DNA of 64,000 bases. It comes from Myxococcales bacterium (GTDB lineage Bacteria > Myxococcota_A > Polyangia > Polyangiales > Polyangiaceae). Both the position numbers and the translations under genes were made by a program. The notes below the pieces were generated by a model. The model saw only the letters and a list, made by a program, of their open reading frames with translations, had not been told where the DNA came from and did not search any database. The DNA lies in NCBI GenBank assembly GCA_016712525.1, contig JADJQX010000001.1, positions 1,364,001 through 1,428,000 on the forward strand, written 5' to 3'. Numbering within the stretch: position 1 is the first letter of the stretch; every line of letters begins with the position of its first letter. This document shows positions 45,950 to 54,957 of this stretch, piece after piece.

Positions 45950-47329
45950 TCACTTTGGAGTGAGCAGCCTCAGAGTCCCTCCTGATACCACGATGAGGTC
46001 TCCCGTCGGGCTCGCACCCATCACGTTCGCGTCGGGCCCCACCATGAGCGGTCGTGCCTCCGGCGCCCCGTCGATCGCGTGAGCGACGACGCTCCGGCCT
46101 GCGGGCGACGGTGTGGTCCCAGCGTCCGGATTGGGCGAGGACGCTGTCCCTCCTGCCGAAATCGCGAACCGTCGTCCGTCGAGCTCCACGGCGCGCGGGG
46201 GGAACATTTGCCCGGGGACCTGGCGCACGACTCCCGACGATGTGCCGGAATCGTCGAACGCCTCGAGCGTCGTGCCCGACTGCGTGTCGTACCTCGTCAG
46301 AAGTCCCGTGTTCCCGCGGCGCCCGAGCCAGCCCGATGTGAAGGGCAGCCCCGACTCGATGCGCGTCGTTCGCGAGCCGTCCGGGAGCAAGCGCGTGAAG
46401 ACGAGCCTCGAGTCGTTCGTCTGCGCTGCGAGCAGGATCGTGTCGCCGAAAGAGAGCGCGTGTTGGTCGGAGGCCCCTGGATACTCGACCCTCTGGGGCG
46501 CGTACGCGTCCGTCAGATCGGCTCGCAGCCATCGGACCTCGGTCACGATTCCCACCTGGCCCACCTGCCCGGTCAGCAACGTGCCCTCCCCTGCGCTCCC
46601 GTCGGCCGAGCGGGTGGCGAGCCCCGCGAGGCCGAGGCCTGGGAAGTGGCGTGTCCCGAGGAGCTTCGCCGACGGATCGAGGCGAAAGACGTCCGTGCCG
46701 ACTCCATTCGAGTAGGACGTCATCAGCGCGAAGCCCTCGGTCGTCGCGACGAGCCCCATGCGAATCGGTGGCTCGGAGCCGAAACAAACGTCGGACTCGA
46801 CGAGCTTACGATCGACGACGAGCCCGAGATGGATCCGGCCTCTGTTGATGCTCCACGCCACGGCGACGGAGGTTCCGTGTGTGGCCGTTGCCGCGAAGCC
46901 TGTCGCGTTCGGCGTCAGATCGATCGTCGCGAACCCATCACGGGTCGCGTTGCATCCTGCCACCTCGACCCTGCAGCCCGAAGAGCACCGGAGCGAACCG
47001 CCGAGGTAGCCTCGTGACGCGCAGGTCTCCCCGCGAAAATCGGTGCTGTCGCATTCCTCTGCGCGCGTGTTGCTCGCGGGCCCTTGGCCGACCGTACACG
47101 TATCGGCGCGGCCGTTTCCGCAGAGCCCATCGCAGACCGCGCTCCCCGTCGATTCGCTCGGGCACGCGCCGACCGCCGGCGCTTCGGGCTTCGTCGCGGC
47201 GTCGCTGGCGTCGTCCGTGCCGCCCGTAGTCCCTCCGCACGCGCTGGCGAGAGCCCCCGCACCCGCGGAGAGGGCGAGCACGGTCAGGAGCGGCGCGGCG
47301 CGGAGGCACAAGGATCTAAAGGATTCCAT
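45950..47329 (-). CDS. large lipoprotein, beta-propeller-like
   Basis: 459 residues with a lipobox ALASAC (Cys 31). Residues about 50-130 are Cys-rich (VCDGLCGNGRADTC, CDSTDFRGETCASRGY, LRCSSGCRV), a module typical of Polyangia lipoproteins (DUF4215-like). The rest has repeated beta-strands with Gly/Asp turns (VAVAWSINRGRIHLGLVVD, GTLLTGQVGQVGIVT), resembling a WD40/YVTN-like propeller. No catalytic site is seen. The upstream gap to the divergent gene at 47581 (251 bp) holds both promoters and no gene. Confidence 0.86.
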   Translation of the reverse strand: MESFRSLCLRAAPLLTVLALSAGAGALASACGGTTGGTDDASDAATKPEAPAVGACPSESTGSAVCDGLCGNGRADTCTVGQGPASNTRAEECDSTDFRGETCASRGYLGGSLRCSSGCRVEVAGCNATRDGFATIDLTPNATGFAATATHGTSVAVAWSINRGRIHLGLVVDRKLVESDVCFGSEPPIRMGLVATTEGFALMTSYSNGVGTDVFRLDPSAKLLGTRHFPGLGLAGLATRSADGSAGEGTLLTGQVGQVGIVTEVRWLRADLTDAYAPQRVEYPGASDQHALSFGDTILLAAQTNDSRLVFTRLLPDGSRTTRIESGLPFTSGWLGRRGNTGLLTRYDTQSGTTLEAFDDSGTSSGVVRQVPGQMFPPRAVELDGRRFAISAGGTASSPNPDAGTTPSPAGRSVVAHAIDGAPEARPLMVGPDANVMGASPTGDLIVVSGGTLRLLTPK

Positions 47330-47580
47330 GGACTTACGCGATGCAAGTCACGTGCCGCGCGAGCGCCCTTGGTTTTCGCCGGGGATTTCGAGATCGACCC
47401 GCCCTCGCGTGGTCGACGTCGCCCGAGTGTGGCGGAAGTGGCGCGACTTGGCACGGGTAGGGCGCTCGCGCACGAGTACCGAACGACGGAACGAGGGGGA
47501 GCTTCCCCTCTCCCGCCGAGAAGCCGCTACGCTCGCCGTGGGCTGCCGAAGAGACACGCCCACGCGCGGGGAGGGCAGAG

Positions 47581-49593
47581 ATGGCGACCAAGAAGAAGAA
47601 GGCCTCGAACGAAGGCGCGATCTCGAGCCCCGCGGCGGGGACGACGCCGGACCATGTCGACGGCGCGATCGTCGCTCTGGCGTTCGATGCGGGGCGAAGG
47701 CTCCATGCGATAGATGGTCAGGGGCGCGTGCTCCGGCTCGCCGAGGACGGTGACCGGTTCGCGACGGCACGCGTCCTCCACGAGGGAGATCCGGCCACGG
47801 CGCTCGCGGCGTGGGGGAAGCGCGTGGTCGCGGCGATCGGCGCGCACCTCGTCGTGTTCGGCACGGATGGCACGCGCGAGGCGACGGGCGAGGTGAACGC
47901 CGGGCCCGTGGCGGCGCTCGTCGTGCGCGGCGAGACGGTGTTCGCGCTCGGTGGCGGCTACGTCACGCGCTACGAGCTCGAGGGGAACCGCCTCGTCGCG
48001 GGGTCACGGGTCAAACACGGCGCGGGGGTCGCGTTCGACCTCGACCTCGACGACACCGCGAAGCGAGCTTTGGTCCTCAGGGACCAGAAGGTCGTCGAGA
48101 TCCTCGATCTCGGGGCGAAGAAGGTGCTCTACACCTGGGAGCGAAAGGGGCTCGGGGGCTCGCGCGTCGAGGACGTCGGCGCGCGGTTCCAACCGGGGAA
48201 AGACGCCGTCATTTCGGTGTCCGACGCCGGAGGGTACTGCATCGATCGGGTGGCGACGAAGACCGGCCGCGTGACGGGCAAAGCCCACGACCAAATGGCC
48301 TCCTCGGTGCTCGGCCCGCTCGTGCTCGACGTGAGCCGTCGTGTCGCTGCGGTCGGCGTCACCGGTGAGGATGTCGAGGTCGTCGAGCTCGACGGGGCCC
48401 GCTCCCGCTTCTTGCTCGACCCGGTGCTCACGGAGGCGATGGAAAAGTCCCTCGCGTCGCTCACCCGGGTCCCCAAATTCAAGCCGTTCGGGCCGGGCCT
48501 TTGGAAGCGGAGCGGCTCCGACCCTGCGCCCCTCGCGCCGAGCACCCTAACGGCGATGGCGGTCGACGAGGGCGGCGCTCACGTCGCTGCCGGGTTCGCC
48601 TCGGGTGAGGTCCTGCTGGCCGACACCATGACCGCGCGCATCGTGTCCACGCACCGCGCGGTGCTCGCCGAGGGGCGCTGCCGCGCCGTGATACCGATAC
48701 CGAAGTTGATCGCGACGGGTATCGACGGAAACGACCTGTGGTTGGTCGGCCCGGAGGGTACACGTATCGTCGACATCGCGACGTCGACGTTTCGTGACGG
48801 TCCACGGCTGCTCGTGCCCCGAGAGTACGACGAGCGATCCGCAGCGAGCGAGCTCACGTTCGAGGGCGGCGTGGTCACGTGGTCCGAAGGAGCCGAGATC
48901 GTGAGGTTCTCGCGCAGCACGGGAGAGATCGTCTCGCGCACCACCCTTCCGGATACCGAGGGCTGGCAGACGTGCCTCGCGCACGGAGGCGAGATGGTGT
49001 TCGTCGAGAGCGCCGACGTCGAGGTCTCCGGCTTTCCGCTTCGTGCGCTCGACCTCGCCACGGGCAAGGTGCGCTCGCTCGGCCGGTTCGTGCGCGACAA
49101 GAAGCGATTTCCGTTCGGAGATCCGGACTGGAAAGATTGGTTTTCGCTCGGCTCGCTCGGCGGCGAGCCCACGATCACGCTGTGGCCCGGGAAGGGAATG
49201 GTCGTGGCGCAAACGCACCTCTTCGATCTCGAGACGCTGGCCGTGGGCAAACGACTGCCGTGGGAAACCGACGAAGCCCAAGGCCGCCTGCTCGTCACCG
49301 AGACCGACGAGACCGATGGCGTGATGGTGCGCGACGTCGTCGCCGGCAAAGAAATCCTCCGCGTGGCGTTCGAGCCGGGCGAGCGGTATCGGAGCCGTGG
49401 CCGCTACGACGTGGCCTCCGGCACGCTCGCGAGCACGGTGTCGAGCTCGCGCATCGGCGTGTGGGACGGCGAGGGCAAGCGCCGGTTCTCTTTGCCAGGC
49501 CACCGCCACGGCGACGTGCACGCGCTGGCGGTCGGAGGTAAGGGCGTCGTCACCCGTGACCGTTACTGGCTGCGCTTCTGGGATTTGAGCTGA
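47581..49593 (+). CDS. beta-propeller-like (WD40-type) protein
   Basis: 670 residues, no signal peptide, so cytoplasmic. A basic start (MATKKKKASNEG) is followed by about seven beta-rich repeats with the pattern V-x-A-L-A-x-D...L-H-A-I-D-G-x-G-R-V (for example VDGAIVALAFDAGRRLHAID, STLTAMAVDEGGAHVAAGFASG, GDVHALAVGGKGVVTRD). Such proteins usually bind partners rather than catalyse. It stands alone. Confidence 0.85.
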   Translation: MATKKKKASNEGAISSPAAGTTPDHVDGAIVALAFDAGRRLHAIDGQGRVLRLAEDGDRFATARVLHEGDPATALAAWGKRVVAAIGAHLVVFGTDGTREATGEVNAGPVAALVVRGETVFALGGGYVTRYELEGNRLVAGSRVKHGAGVAFDLDLDDTAKRALVLRDQKVVEILDLGAKKVLYTWERKGLGGSRVEDVGARFQPGKDAVISVSDAGGYCIDRVATKTGRVTGKAHDQMASSVLGPLVLDVSRRVAAVGVTGEDVEVVELDGARSRFLLDPVLTEAMEKSLASLTRVPKFKPFGPGLWKRSGSDPAPLAPSTLTAMAVDEGGAHVAAGFASGEVLLADTMTARIVSTHRAVLAEGRCRAVIPIPKLIATGIDGNDLWLVGPEGTRIVDIATSTFRDGPRLLVPREYDERSAASELTFEGGVVTWSEGAEIVRFSRSTGEIVSRTTLPDTEGWQTCLAHGGEMVFVESADVEVSGFPLRALDLATGKVRSLGRFVRDKKRFPFGDPDWKDWFSLGSLGGEPTITLWPGKGMVVAQTHLFDLETLAVGKRLPWETDEAQGRLLVTETDETDGVMVRDVVAGKEILRVAFEPGERYRSRGRYDVASGTLASTVSSSRIGVWDGEGKRRFSLPGHRHGDVHALAVGGKGVVTRDRYWLRFWDLS

Positions 49594-49732
49594 GGGTTAC
49601 GACTCCGCGGCACCTCGGACCCGCTCTCGACGCCGTTCATCCATCCGTGGCGTCGACTGCGCTCCGTGGGCTCGGTGGCGCGCTCGCCGCTCGCCAGGTG
49701 CCGCTTCGTGCGCTACGGGTCCACTGCCCACG

Positions 49733-50584
49733 ATGATGAAGGTCCCTCGCGCCGCGTTCCTCCTCGCCCCCGTCCTCGTCCTTGGAGCGTGCAGCCGATC
49801 GTCGTCCTCCCAGCGAACCGTCCTGCCCGAGGAGCAGGCGCGCGTGGATGCGCTCGCGGATGAAATGTTGGCGGTTGCGCGCGCGGCGGACAAGAAGCGC
49901 TCGGTCGCCCTCGAGGCCGCAGCAGCAAGCTTGGTGCCGCGCGCCGACCTCGGGCCGTGCCCCATCAAAGTCCCCGTGGTCGGGACGGAGGACATGACGA
50001 AGCTCGGACAGAGCGAGCCCAAAGACGCGCCGGTCGATTGGCGCAGCGTGCGCGCGGACCAGATGATGGTGGCCACGCGCGCGGAGCTCGCCACGAAGAA
50101 GAGCGTCCGGCTGAAGCACGTCGAGGAGATGATCGCTTTCCAGCGCGGGCGCCTCGAAGTCGAACCCCTGGCCGACGTCGAAAAGTGGATTCGCTACTAC
50201 GGCGATCTCAAGAACGCTTCTTGGGAGATGGTCGTCGTGGCGGTGGTGCGCGACGACCCGGAGATCAAGGACAAGGAGTCCTTCAAGGCTGGCACCATCC
50301 TCGGTCGGGCCTATGTCTACAGCTACGTCGACGACGCGGTCGTGTGCGCGGGCACGGTGGTGGCCCAGTCGTCGGAGATCTTGCACGACCACAAGGTGAA
50401 GACGGCAGACGGCAAGGACTTCGGCCTCGTTTTCGACCTGGAGAACGAGGCGTTTCGCGCCGCCGCGCGCACGATGGTTCGCGCCGGACCACGGCGTGAG
50501 GAGGACGCGGGCGCCGCCGACGCCTCGACGAAGGCGGACGCGTCGACCAAGCGAGACGCTGGGGCAAAGGACCGCGCGAAATAG
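49733..50584 (+). CDS. lipoprotein of unknown function
   Basis: 283 residues with lipobox VLGAC (Cys 20). The mature part is alpha/beta with a Cys (GPCPIKVPVVG) and a second one (VVCAGTVV) that may pair. A conserved-looking core (SVRLKHVEEMIAFQRGRLEV, EMVVVAVVRDDPEIK, GTILGRAYVYSY) is followed by an Ala/Asp/Lys-rich tail with repeats of ADAS(T)K. No known domain. It is co-directional with the propeller gene but 139 bp away. Confidence 0.82.
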   Translation: MMKVPRAAFLLAPVLVLGACSRSSSSQRTVLPEEQARVDALADEMLAVARAADKKRSVALEAAAASLVPRADLGPCPIKVPVVGTEDMTKLGQSEPKDAPVDWRSVRADQMMVATRAELATKKSVRLKHVEEMIAFQRGRLEVEPLADVEKWIRYYGDLKNASWEMVVVAVVRDDPEIKDKESFKAGTILGRAYVYSYVDDAVVCAGTVVAQSSEILHDHKVKTADGKDFGLVFDLENEAFRAAARTMVRAGPRREEDAGAADASTKADASTKRDAGAKDRAK

Positions 50585-50897
50585 GCCAACCGAGCGCTTT
50601 CGTTGCGCATCGTCCTCCCCGCGCCCAGTCCGGCATCGGCGTGGACGCCTCCATCCCGTGGTCCGCACGGCGTGACGCGTCAGGGCGGAGTGACCGAGAG
50701 TGCCGCGCGGGTGGTCAGCCGACCGGTCAGGAGACACCGTCCTCGCGCCGCAGGGCGAATCGCGCGGAACGCTTCGGCTTTCTAGGAAGGTAACGCTGAC
50801 GTCGGGTCGTTCGGTGCGTCGACTCGCCGAACGCAGCCCCATCGCGAACGATTTCTCTGGCTCTGTCGTACCCGTCTGGACGACCCTCTCGGGTTCC

Positions 50898-50914
50898 GTC
50901 TCGCGATACGAGAC
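50898..50914. promoter_or_regulatory. perfect palindrome upstream of the subtilase
   Basis: GTCTCG-CGATA-CGAGAC is a perfect 6-bp inverted repeat with a 5-bp spacer, 22 bp before the subtilase ATG and just before its strong ribosome-binding site (GAGGGAGGA). It could be an operator or a leader hairpin. The rest of 50585-50935 shows no gene. Confidence 0.4.
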
Positions 50915-50935
50915 GAGAAACGCGAGGGAGGACTC

Positions 50936-53086
50936 ATGCGCAAAGCACTTCTTGTGGCTTCGGTGGCACTATTGGCACTTTCGGCGACCGGCACGGTGTC
51001 GGCTGGGCCCACGGATGGCCTCGTCAAAATGGACCCGTCGATGCGCGTCCGCCTCTCGGGGGGCATCCTTCGAGATTCGCCGAACGTCGCGATGTTCGTG
51101 AAGACGTCGGACGTGGCCGCCACACGCAAGGAGATCGAGCGTCTCGGGGGCCGCGTCGGCACCGTCTCGGGGGACATCCTCACGGTTCGGATGCCCAAGT
51201 CGGCCGTGGCCTCGCTCGCCGCGCGCAGTGAGGTCGCGAGGCTCGAGGCCGCGCACAAGGTGACGAAGCGCCTCGACAAGGTGCTCACCGAGACCAAGGT
51301 GAACCAAGTCCACTCGGGCGGTGCGGGCACGCCGTTCAAGGGAGCGGGCGTGGTCGTCGGCGTGATCGACTACGGGTTCGACGCGGCGCACGAGGCCTTT
51401 CGGAAGCCCGGCGGTGGCCCCTCGCGCGTGGTCGCCTTCTGGGACCAGACGGCGCAGACCGGCAACAAGCCCGCAGGGTTCACGTACGGCGCCGAGTGCA
51501 CCACGGCCCAGCTCACCGACAACACCTGCGCCCACGCCGCCGCCGACAGCCACGGAACGCACGTCACCGGCATCGCGGCGGGGGGACCCGTGCAAGGCAC
51601 TCCGTACCTCGGGTTGGCGCCCGAAGCCGACATCGCCTACGTCCACCTCGGCACCGCCCCCAACGCGGCGGATGACAACGAGGGCCTCTCGACGGCCATC
51701 TGCGACGCGACGTCGTTCATCTTCAAAGCGGCAGCGGCGCTCGGCAAACCGGCCGTCGTCAATATGAGCCTCGGAGAGCACTCGGGCCCGCACGACGGCA
51801 CCTCGCTCGCCGATCAGTGCCTCGACAACCTCACCGGTCCCGGCAAGATCATCGTCGCGGCCGCTGGAAATGAAGGCCAAGGCTCGCAGAGCGGCGCGCC
51901 CGGAAATCCGGCCGTGTTCGTGCACGCGGGCGGCACGGCGAGCGCCACGGCGACGTCCGTCCGCTTCCATCCTTCGGTCTCGAACAACGTGGTGCAGGCC
52001 GAGCTCGTCGTGTGGACCGACAGCCCGGGAGATCTCACCGTGCGCATCGGCGCGACCGACGGAAACGCGACCACGTTCAGCGCCCCGGTCACACGCGCGC
52101 AGGCCCTCGCTCCGACGCAGCTCACGGTGGGGGCCCTCACGGTCGGTCCCGTGGCTGCCGCGGGTGGCGAGCTCCCGGGCGGCGCCCGAGGCATTCAGAT
52201 TCGCGTGAACGACGCGAACACCGACCAAGCCGAGCTCCAGCAAGTCACGTGGGTGCTCGAGATCTCGGGGAGTGGCAAGTTCGACGCCTTCCTCGACACG
52301 ACGAACGCGGGCGGCTTCGTCCAAGGCGGAGTCGGCGCGGGGGTGACGGTCGACAACATGATGACCATCGGATACCCCGCGATCGCCAAGAACGTCATCG
52401 CCGTCGGCTCGTACGTCTCGCGGAACGAGTGGACCCCGCTTACCGGTGGTCCGCAGCAGCAAATGAACGGCAACCAGCAGGTGACCCTCGGGGCGCTCAG
52501 CGGCTTCTCGAGCCGCGGCCCGGCTCGCCGCGCGACGGTCGTCACCCAGAAGCCGGATATCGTGGCGCCGGGTGAAATCGTGGTCTCGGCGCTGAACTCG
52601 CGCAGTACGGTGGCGGCCGAGCGCATCATGAAGGCCCCGCCGAGTGGCTTCTACCTCGCCGAGGGCACCAGCATGGCCACCCCCGCGGTCGCCGGCATCG
52701 TCGCCCTCATGCTCCAGAAGAACCCGCGCCTCGGCGTGGACGACGTGCGGCGCATCCTCGCGACGACGGCCACCGCCGTGCCCGGCGAGACGCTCCCGAA
52801 CACGTCGTGGGGCGCAGGCAAGGCCAACGCGCTCGCGGCGGTCATGGCCGTGACCCCCGGAGCGCCGGGTGCCGACGCGGGCCCCGAGGCGGACTCCGGC
52901 GCGACCCCTGGCCCTGGACCTGCGCCCGCCCCGTCGACGCCGGGACCCAACGGCGCGGCCCCCGCGGCCGACTCGGGCGGCTGCAATGTAGGTATGGGCG
53001 CGGGAGGCGCGGGTGGCGCGCTCGCGGCCGGCCTCGGCCTCGCCTTCGTGTTGGCTGGTCGCCGTCGTCGGGCTTCCGCCAAGTGA
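50936..53086 (+). CDS. S8 subtilisin-like serine protease with MYXO-CTERM-like tail
   Basis: 716 residues with a signal peptide (MRKALLVASVALLALSATGTVSA). Residues 51-108 are an I9-like propeptide (VAMFVKT...GDILTVRMP). The catalytic triad is complete: Asp 145 (GVIDYGFD), His 206 (DSHGTHVTG) and Ser 579 (GTSMATPAVAG), with the oxyanion Asn in AAAGNEG. The 240-residue stretch between Asn and Ser contains an inserted beta domain (SVRFHPSVSNNVV...). The end is Asp/Ala/Pro linker, CNVGMGAGGAGG, a hydrophobic helix and GRRRRASAK, a MYXO-CTERM-type signal. A strong ribosome-binding site (GGGAGG) and an upstream palindrome suggest good expression. It overlaps the next gene by 4 bp. Confidence 0.95.
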   Translation: MRKALLVASVALLALSATGTVSAGPTDGLVKMDPSMRVRLSGGILRDSPNVAMFVKTSDVAATRKEIERLGGRVGTVSGDILTVRMPKSAVASLAARSEVARLEAAHKVTKRLDKVLTETKVNQVHSGGAGTPFKGAGVVVGVIDYGFDAAHEAFRKPGGGPSRVVAFWDQTAQTGNKPAGFTYGAECTTAQLTDNTCAHAAADSHGTHVTGIAAGGPVQGTPYLGLAPEADIAYVHLGTAPNAADDNEGLSTAICDATSFIFKAAAALGKPAVVNMSLGEHSGPHDGTSLADQCLDNLTGPGKIIVAAAGNEGQGSQSGAPGNPAVFVHAGGTASATATSVRFHPSVSNNVVQAELVVWTDSPGDLTVRIGATDGNATTFSAPVTRAQALAPTQLTVGALTVGPVAAAGGELPGGARGIQIRVNDANTDQAELQQVTWVLEISGSGKFDAFLDTTNAGGFVQGGVGAGVTVDNMMTIGYPAIAKNVIAVGSYVSRNEWTPLTGGPQQQMNGNQQVTLGALSGFSSRGPARRATVVTQKPDIVAPGEIVVSALNSRSTVAAERIMKAPPSGFYLAEGTSMATPAVAGIVALMLQKNPRLGVDDVRRILATTATAVPGETLPNTSWGAGKANALAAVMAVTPGAPGADAGPEADSGATPGPGPAPAPSTPGPNGAAPAADSGGCNVGMGAGGAGGALAAGLGLAFVLAGRRRRASAK

Positions 53087-53637
53087 GCGTGCGCCCATCG
53101 GCGCGCGTCCGTGAGGGGAGCACGGGGATTTCGGTCCTCGTGCTCGCCCTCGTGGCGTGTACCCCCCAGTCTCCGGTACCAACCTCGCCCATGCCTCCCT
53201 CGACCCCGGAAGCCGGATCCACGGCCGACGCGCCCAGCTCGAGCGCTGCCGCGAGTGCCTATCTCGTGCGTGAGCCGAATGGCCATTTTGCGCTCGTCGA
53301 AGGTGTTTCTTCCGAGTCGGCGGCGGTGCGTGGTGCCGTGGTCGCATCGTTCGCGCCTTCTGCGAGGGCCAAGCTCGGGAACGCGTCGATGGTGCTCGCG
53401 CGGCTCGAGCGCGCGCGCCAAGGCGAGCCCGTCTCGCTCTACGCGAAGCTCGACGGCGCCACGGCACCGAAGGGCGAAGACGCTCGAAAAGAAGGCCTTC
53501 GGGCCACAGGAGCCGTGCCCCAGACCATAGCGGGCGACGTGGCGACCGTGCTCGTGACTCCCGAGAAGCTCGGCGACCTCCTCGGCCTCCCTTGGGTGAC
53601 GGGCCTCGAGACGCCGGGGATCGTCGTGCCACGCTGA
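53083..53637 (+). CDS. propeptide-like lipoprotein coupled to the subtilase
   Basis: 184 residues from a GTG that overlaps the protease stop (GTGA). Lipobox ALVAC (Cys 26). Residues 117-178 run parallel to the protease propeptide: VSLYAKL / VAMFVKT, then GDVATVLVTPEKLGDL / GDILTVRMPKSAVASL. This is the fold that inhibits subtilases in trans (I9 family). I therefore infer a dedicated, membrane-anchored inhibitor or folding chaperone for the protease. The spacing, coupling and length support a functional pair. No other domain is visible. Confidence 0.8.
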   Translation: MSVRPSARVREGSTGISVLVLALVACTPQSPVPTSPMPPSTPEAGSTADAPSSSAAASAYLVREPNGHFALVEGVSSESAAVRGAVVASFAPSARAKLGNASMVLARLERARQGEPVSLYAKLDGATAPKGEDARKEGLRATGAVPQTIAGDVATVLVTPEKLGDLLGLPWVTGLETPGIVVPR

Positions 53638-53741
53638 GGGCGAGGAGAGCGCCGTGTGCCCGAACGGCATGATGGCGGTGTGTCCCTGGTGGGTTCTTTC
53701 GGCTCGCGGCCCTGCGCCGCTCTGCCATACTCGCCGCCCCC

Positions 53742-54914
53742 ATGGCTTCCCTCTCTCGTCGTTCGTTCGTCGTGTCGCTCTTCGGGCTCGCTTCGGCCGC
53801 GTGTGGCCTCAAGGTGGGCCGCGTCGGGGGCGATCCGTACGGCGGCGCCAACACGAACATGACCGCCGCGGATCGCGAGAAGGGCCGCGCGAACCTCGCC
53901 CGCATCGCGAAGGAGGCGTACCTGCCCGACTACGAGCGCCTCCGGGCCAAGCTCGACGCGGCCCTCGCCGCCACCGGGGGCGAACAGCCTGCCTCCCCCG
54001 CGGGGCGCGCGCAGCCGGCCTCGCGTGTCGTCAAGGCCCTCACCGCGCCGAAGGGCTCTGTGGCCGTCACCCCGCACATGGGTGGCCTGTTCTTCACGGT
54101 CACGGGAGATATCGCCAATACGAGCGATCTCGACGTCCTCGTGCGCCTCGCGAGCGACGCCCACCACGAAATCAGCGACCTTACCCGCAAGCGGCACTTC
54201 GACGTGGTTCTCTCCATCGTCGCCTTTCGCGCCCAGTTCGGCGAGCTCGAGGACGTCGACTACGAGCGTATCCGCGCCGAGATCGACGTCGTCCGCGCGA
54301 TGGACGAGCTCGCGGCGCTCGCGCTCGCCCACGTCGCGGCGTACCAGTCGGCCGTCGCCACGCGCGACGTCCGCGTGCTCGAGTCCTTCCCTCCCAAGGC
54401 CCGAAAGGCGCTCGCCGCGAAGCTCCCTCCGGCCACGCGCAAGGACGCCGAGGCCTACGTGGAGACGGCCGCGGGCTCGCTTCGCACCGTGAAGGCCGAG
54501 TACGTGAAGTACTACCGCGCCACCATGGGCGACGAGGCGTTCGCCAAGGTCGAGCGCTCCGTGAATCAGATGTTCGACCCGTACATCGCGATGGCCGAGC
54601 GCGACGCGAAGGGCACCGACGTTCGCCTCATGGGTGAGCCGCACCCGGGGCACGACGCTCCTCCTCCTGCGGGCGCAGGCTCGGGCTCCGGGCCGAAACC
54701 GGACGTGGGCGCGGCGCTCGCGACCTACCTCGACGCGACCTCGGCGGCCTTCCCGGTCATCGGAGTGGTGCTGCGCGGGCTCGAAGGCGCGCGTGCGCTC
54801 GCCAAAGGCGACTCCAAGGCCGCGATCGACGCCGCGGTCTCCATGATCCCCGCCTCGGGCCTCGCGAAGGACGCGCTCACGACGGCCGCGGCCCTCGTGA
54901 AATCGAGAATATGA
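53742..54914 (+). CDS. lipoprotein with a Tat-like signal
   Basis: 390 residues. The signal contains SRRSFVV, close to the Tat motif, and a lipobox ASAAC (Cys 21), so a Tat-exported lipoprotein is likely. The mature chain is mostly helical (REKGRANLARIAKEAYLPDYERLRAKLDA, DELAALALAHVAAYQ). A hydrophobic stretch of small residues sits near the C-terminus (DAAVSMIPASGLAKDALTTAAALV), like an amphipathic or pore-type helix. No known family. Tat export would suggest folding or cofactor binding before export. Confidence 0.82.
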   Translation: MASLSRRSFVVSLFGLASAACGLKVGRVGGDPYGGANTNMTAADREKGRANLARIAKEAYLPDYERLRAKLDAALAATGGEQPASPAGRAQPASRVVKALTAPKGSVAVTPHMGGLFFTVTGDIANTSDLDVLVRLASDAHHEISDLTRKRHFDVVLSIVAFRAQFGELEDVDYERIRAEIDVVRAMDELAALALAHVAAYQSAVATRDVRVLESFPPKARKALAAKLPPATRKDAEAYVETAAGSLRTVKAEYVKYYRATMGDEAFAKVERSVNQMFDPYIAMAERDAKGTDVRLMGEPHPGHDAPPPAGAGSGSGPKPDVGAALATYLDATSAAFPVIGVVLRGLEGARALAKGDSKAAIDAAVSMIPASGLAKDALTTAAALVKSRI

Positions 54915-54957
54915 GGCCACTTTGGGTCCGCGGGCCACGCGCCCGTTTCGAGCCGGT

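Noticed and set aside
50969..53905. 978-residue minus-strand frame across the subtilase
   Set aside because: Antisense shadow rich in Arg/His/Glu. The plus-strand subtilase is unambiguous by its catalytic triad.
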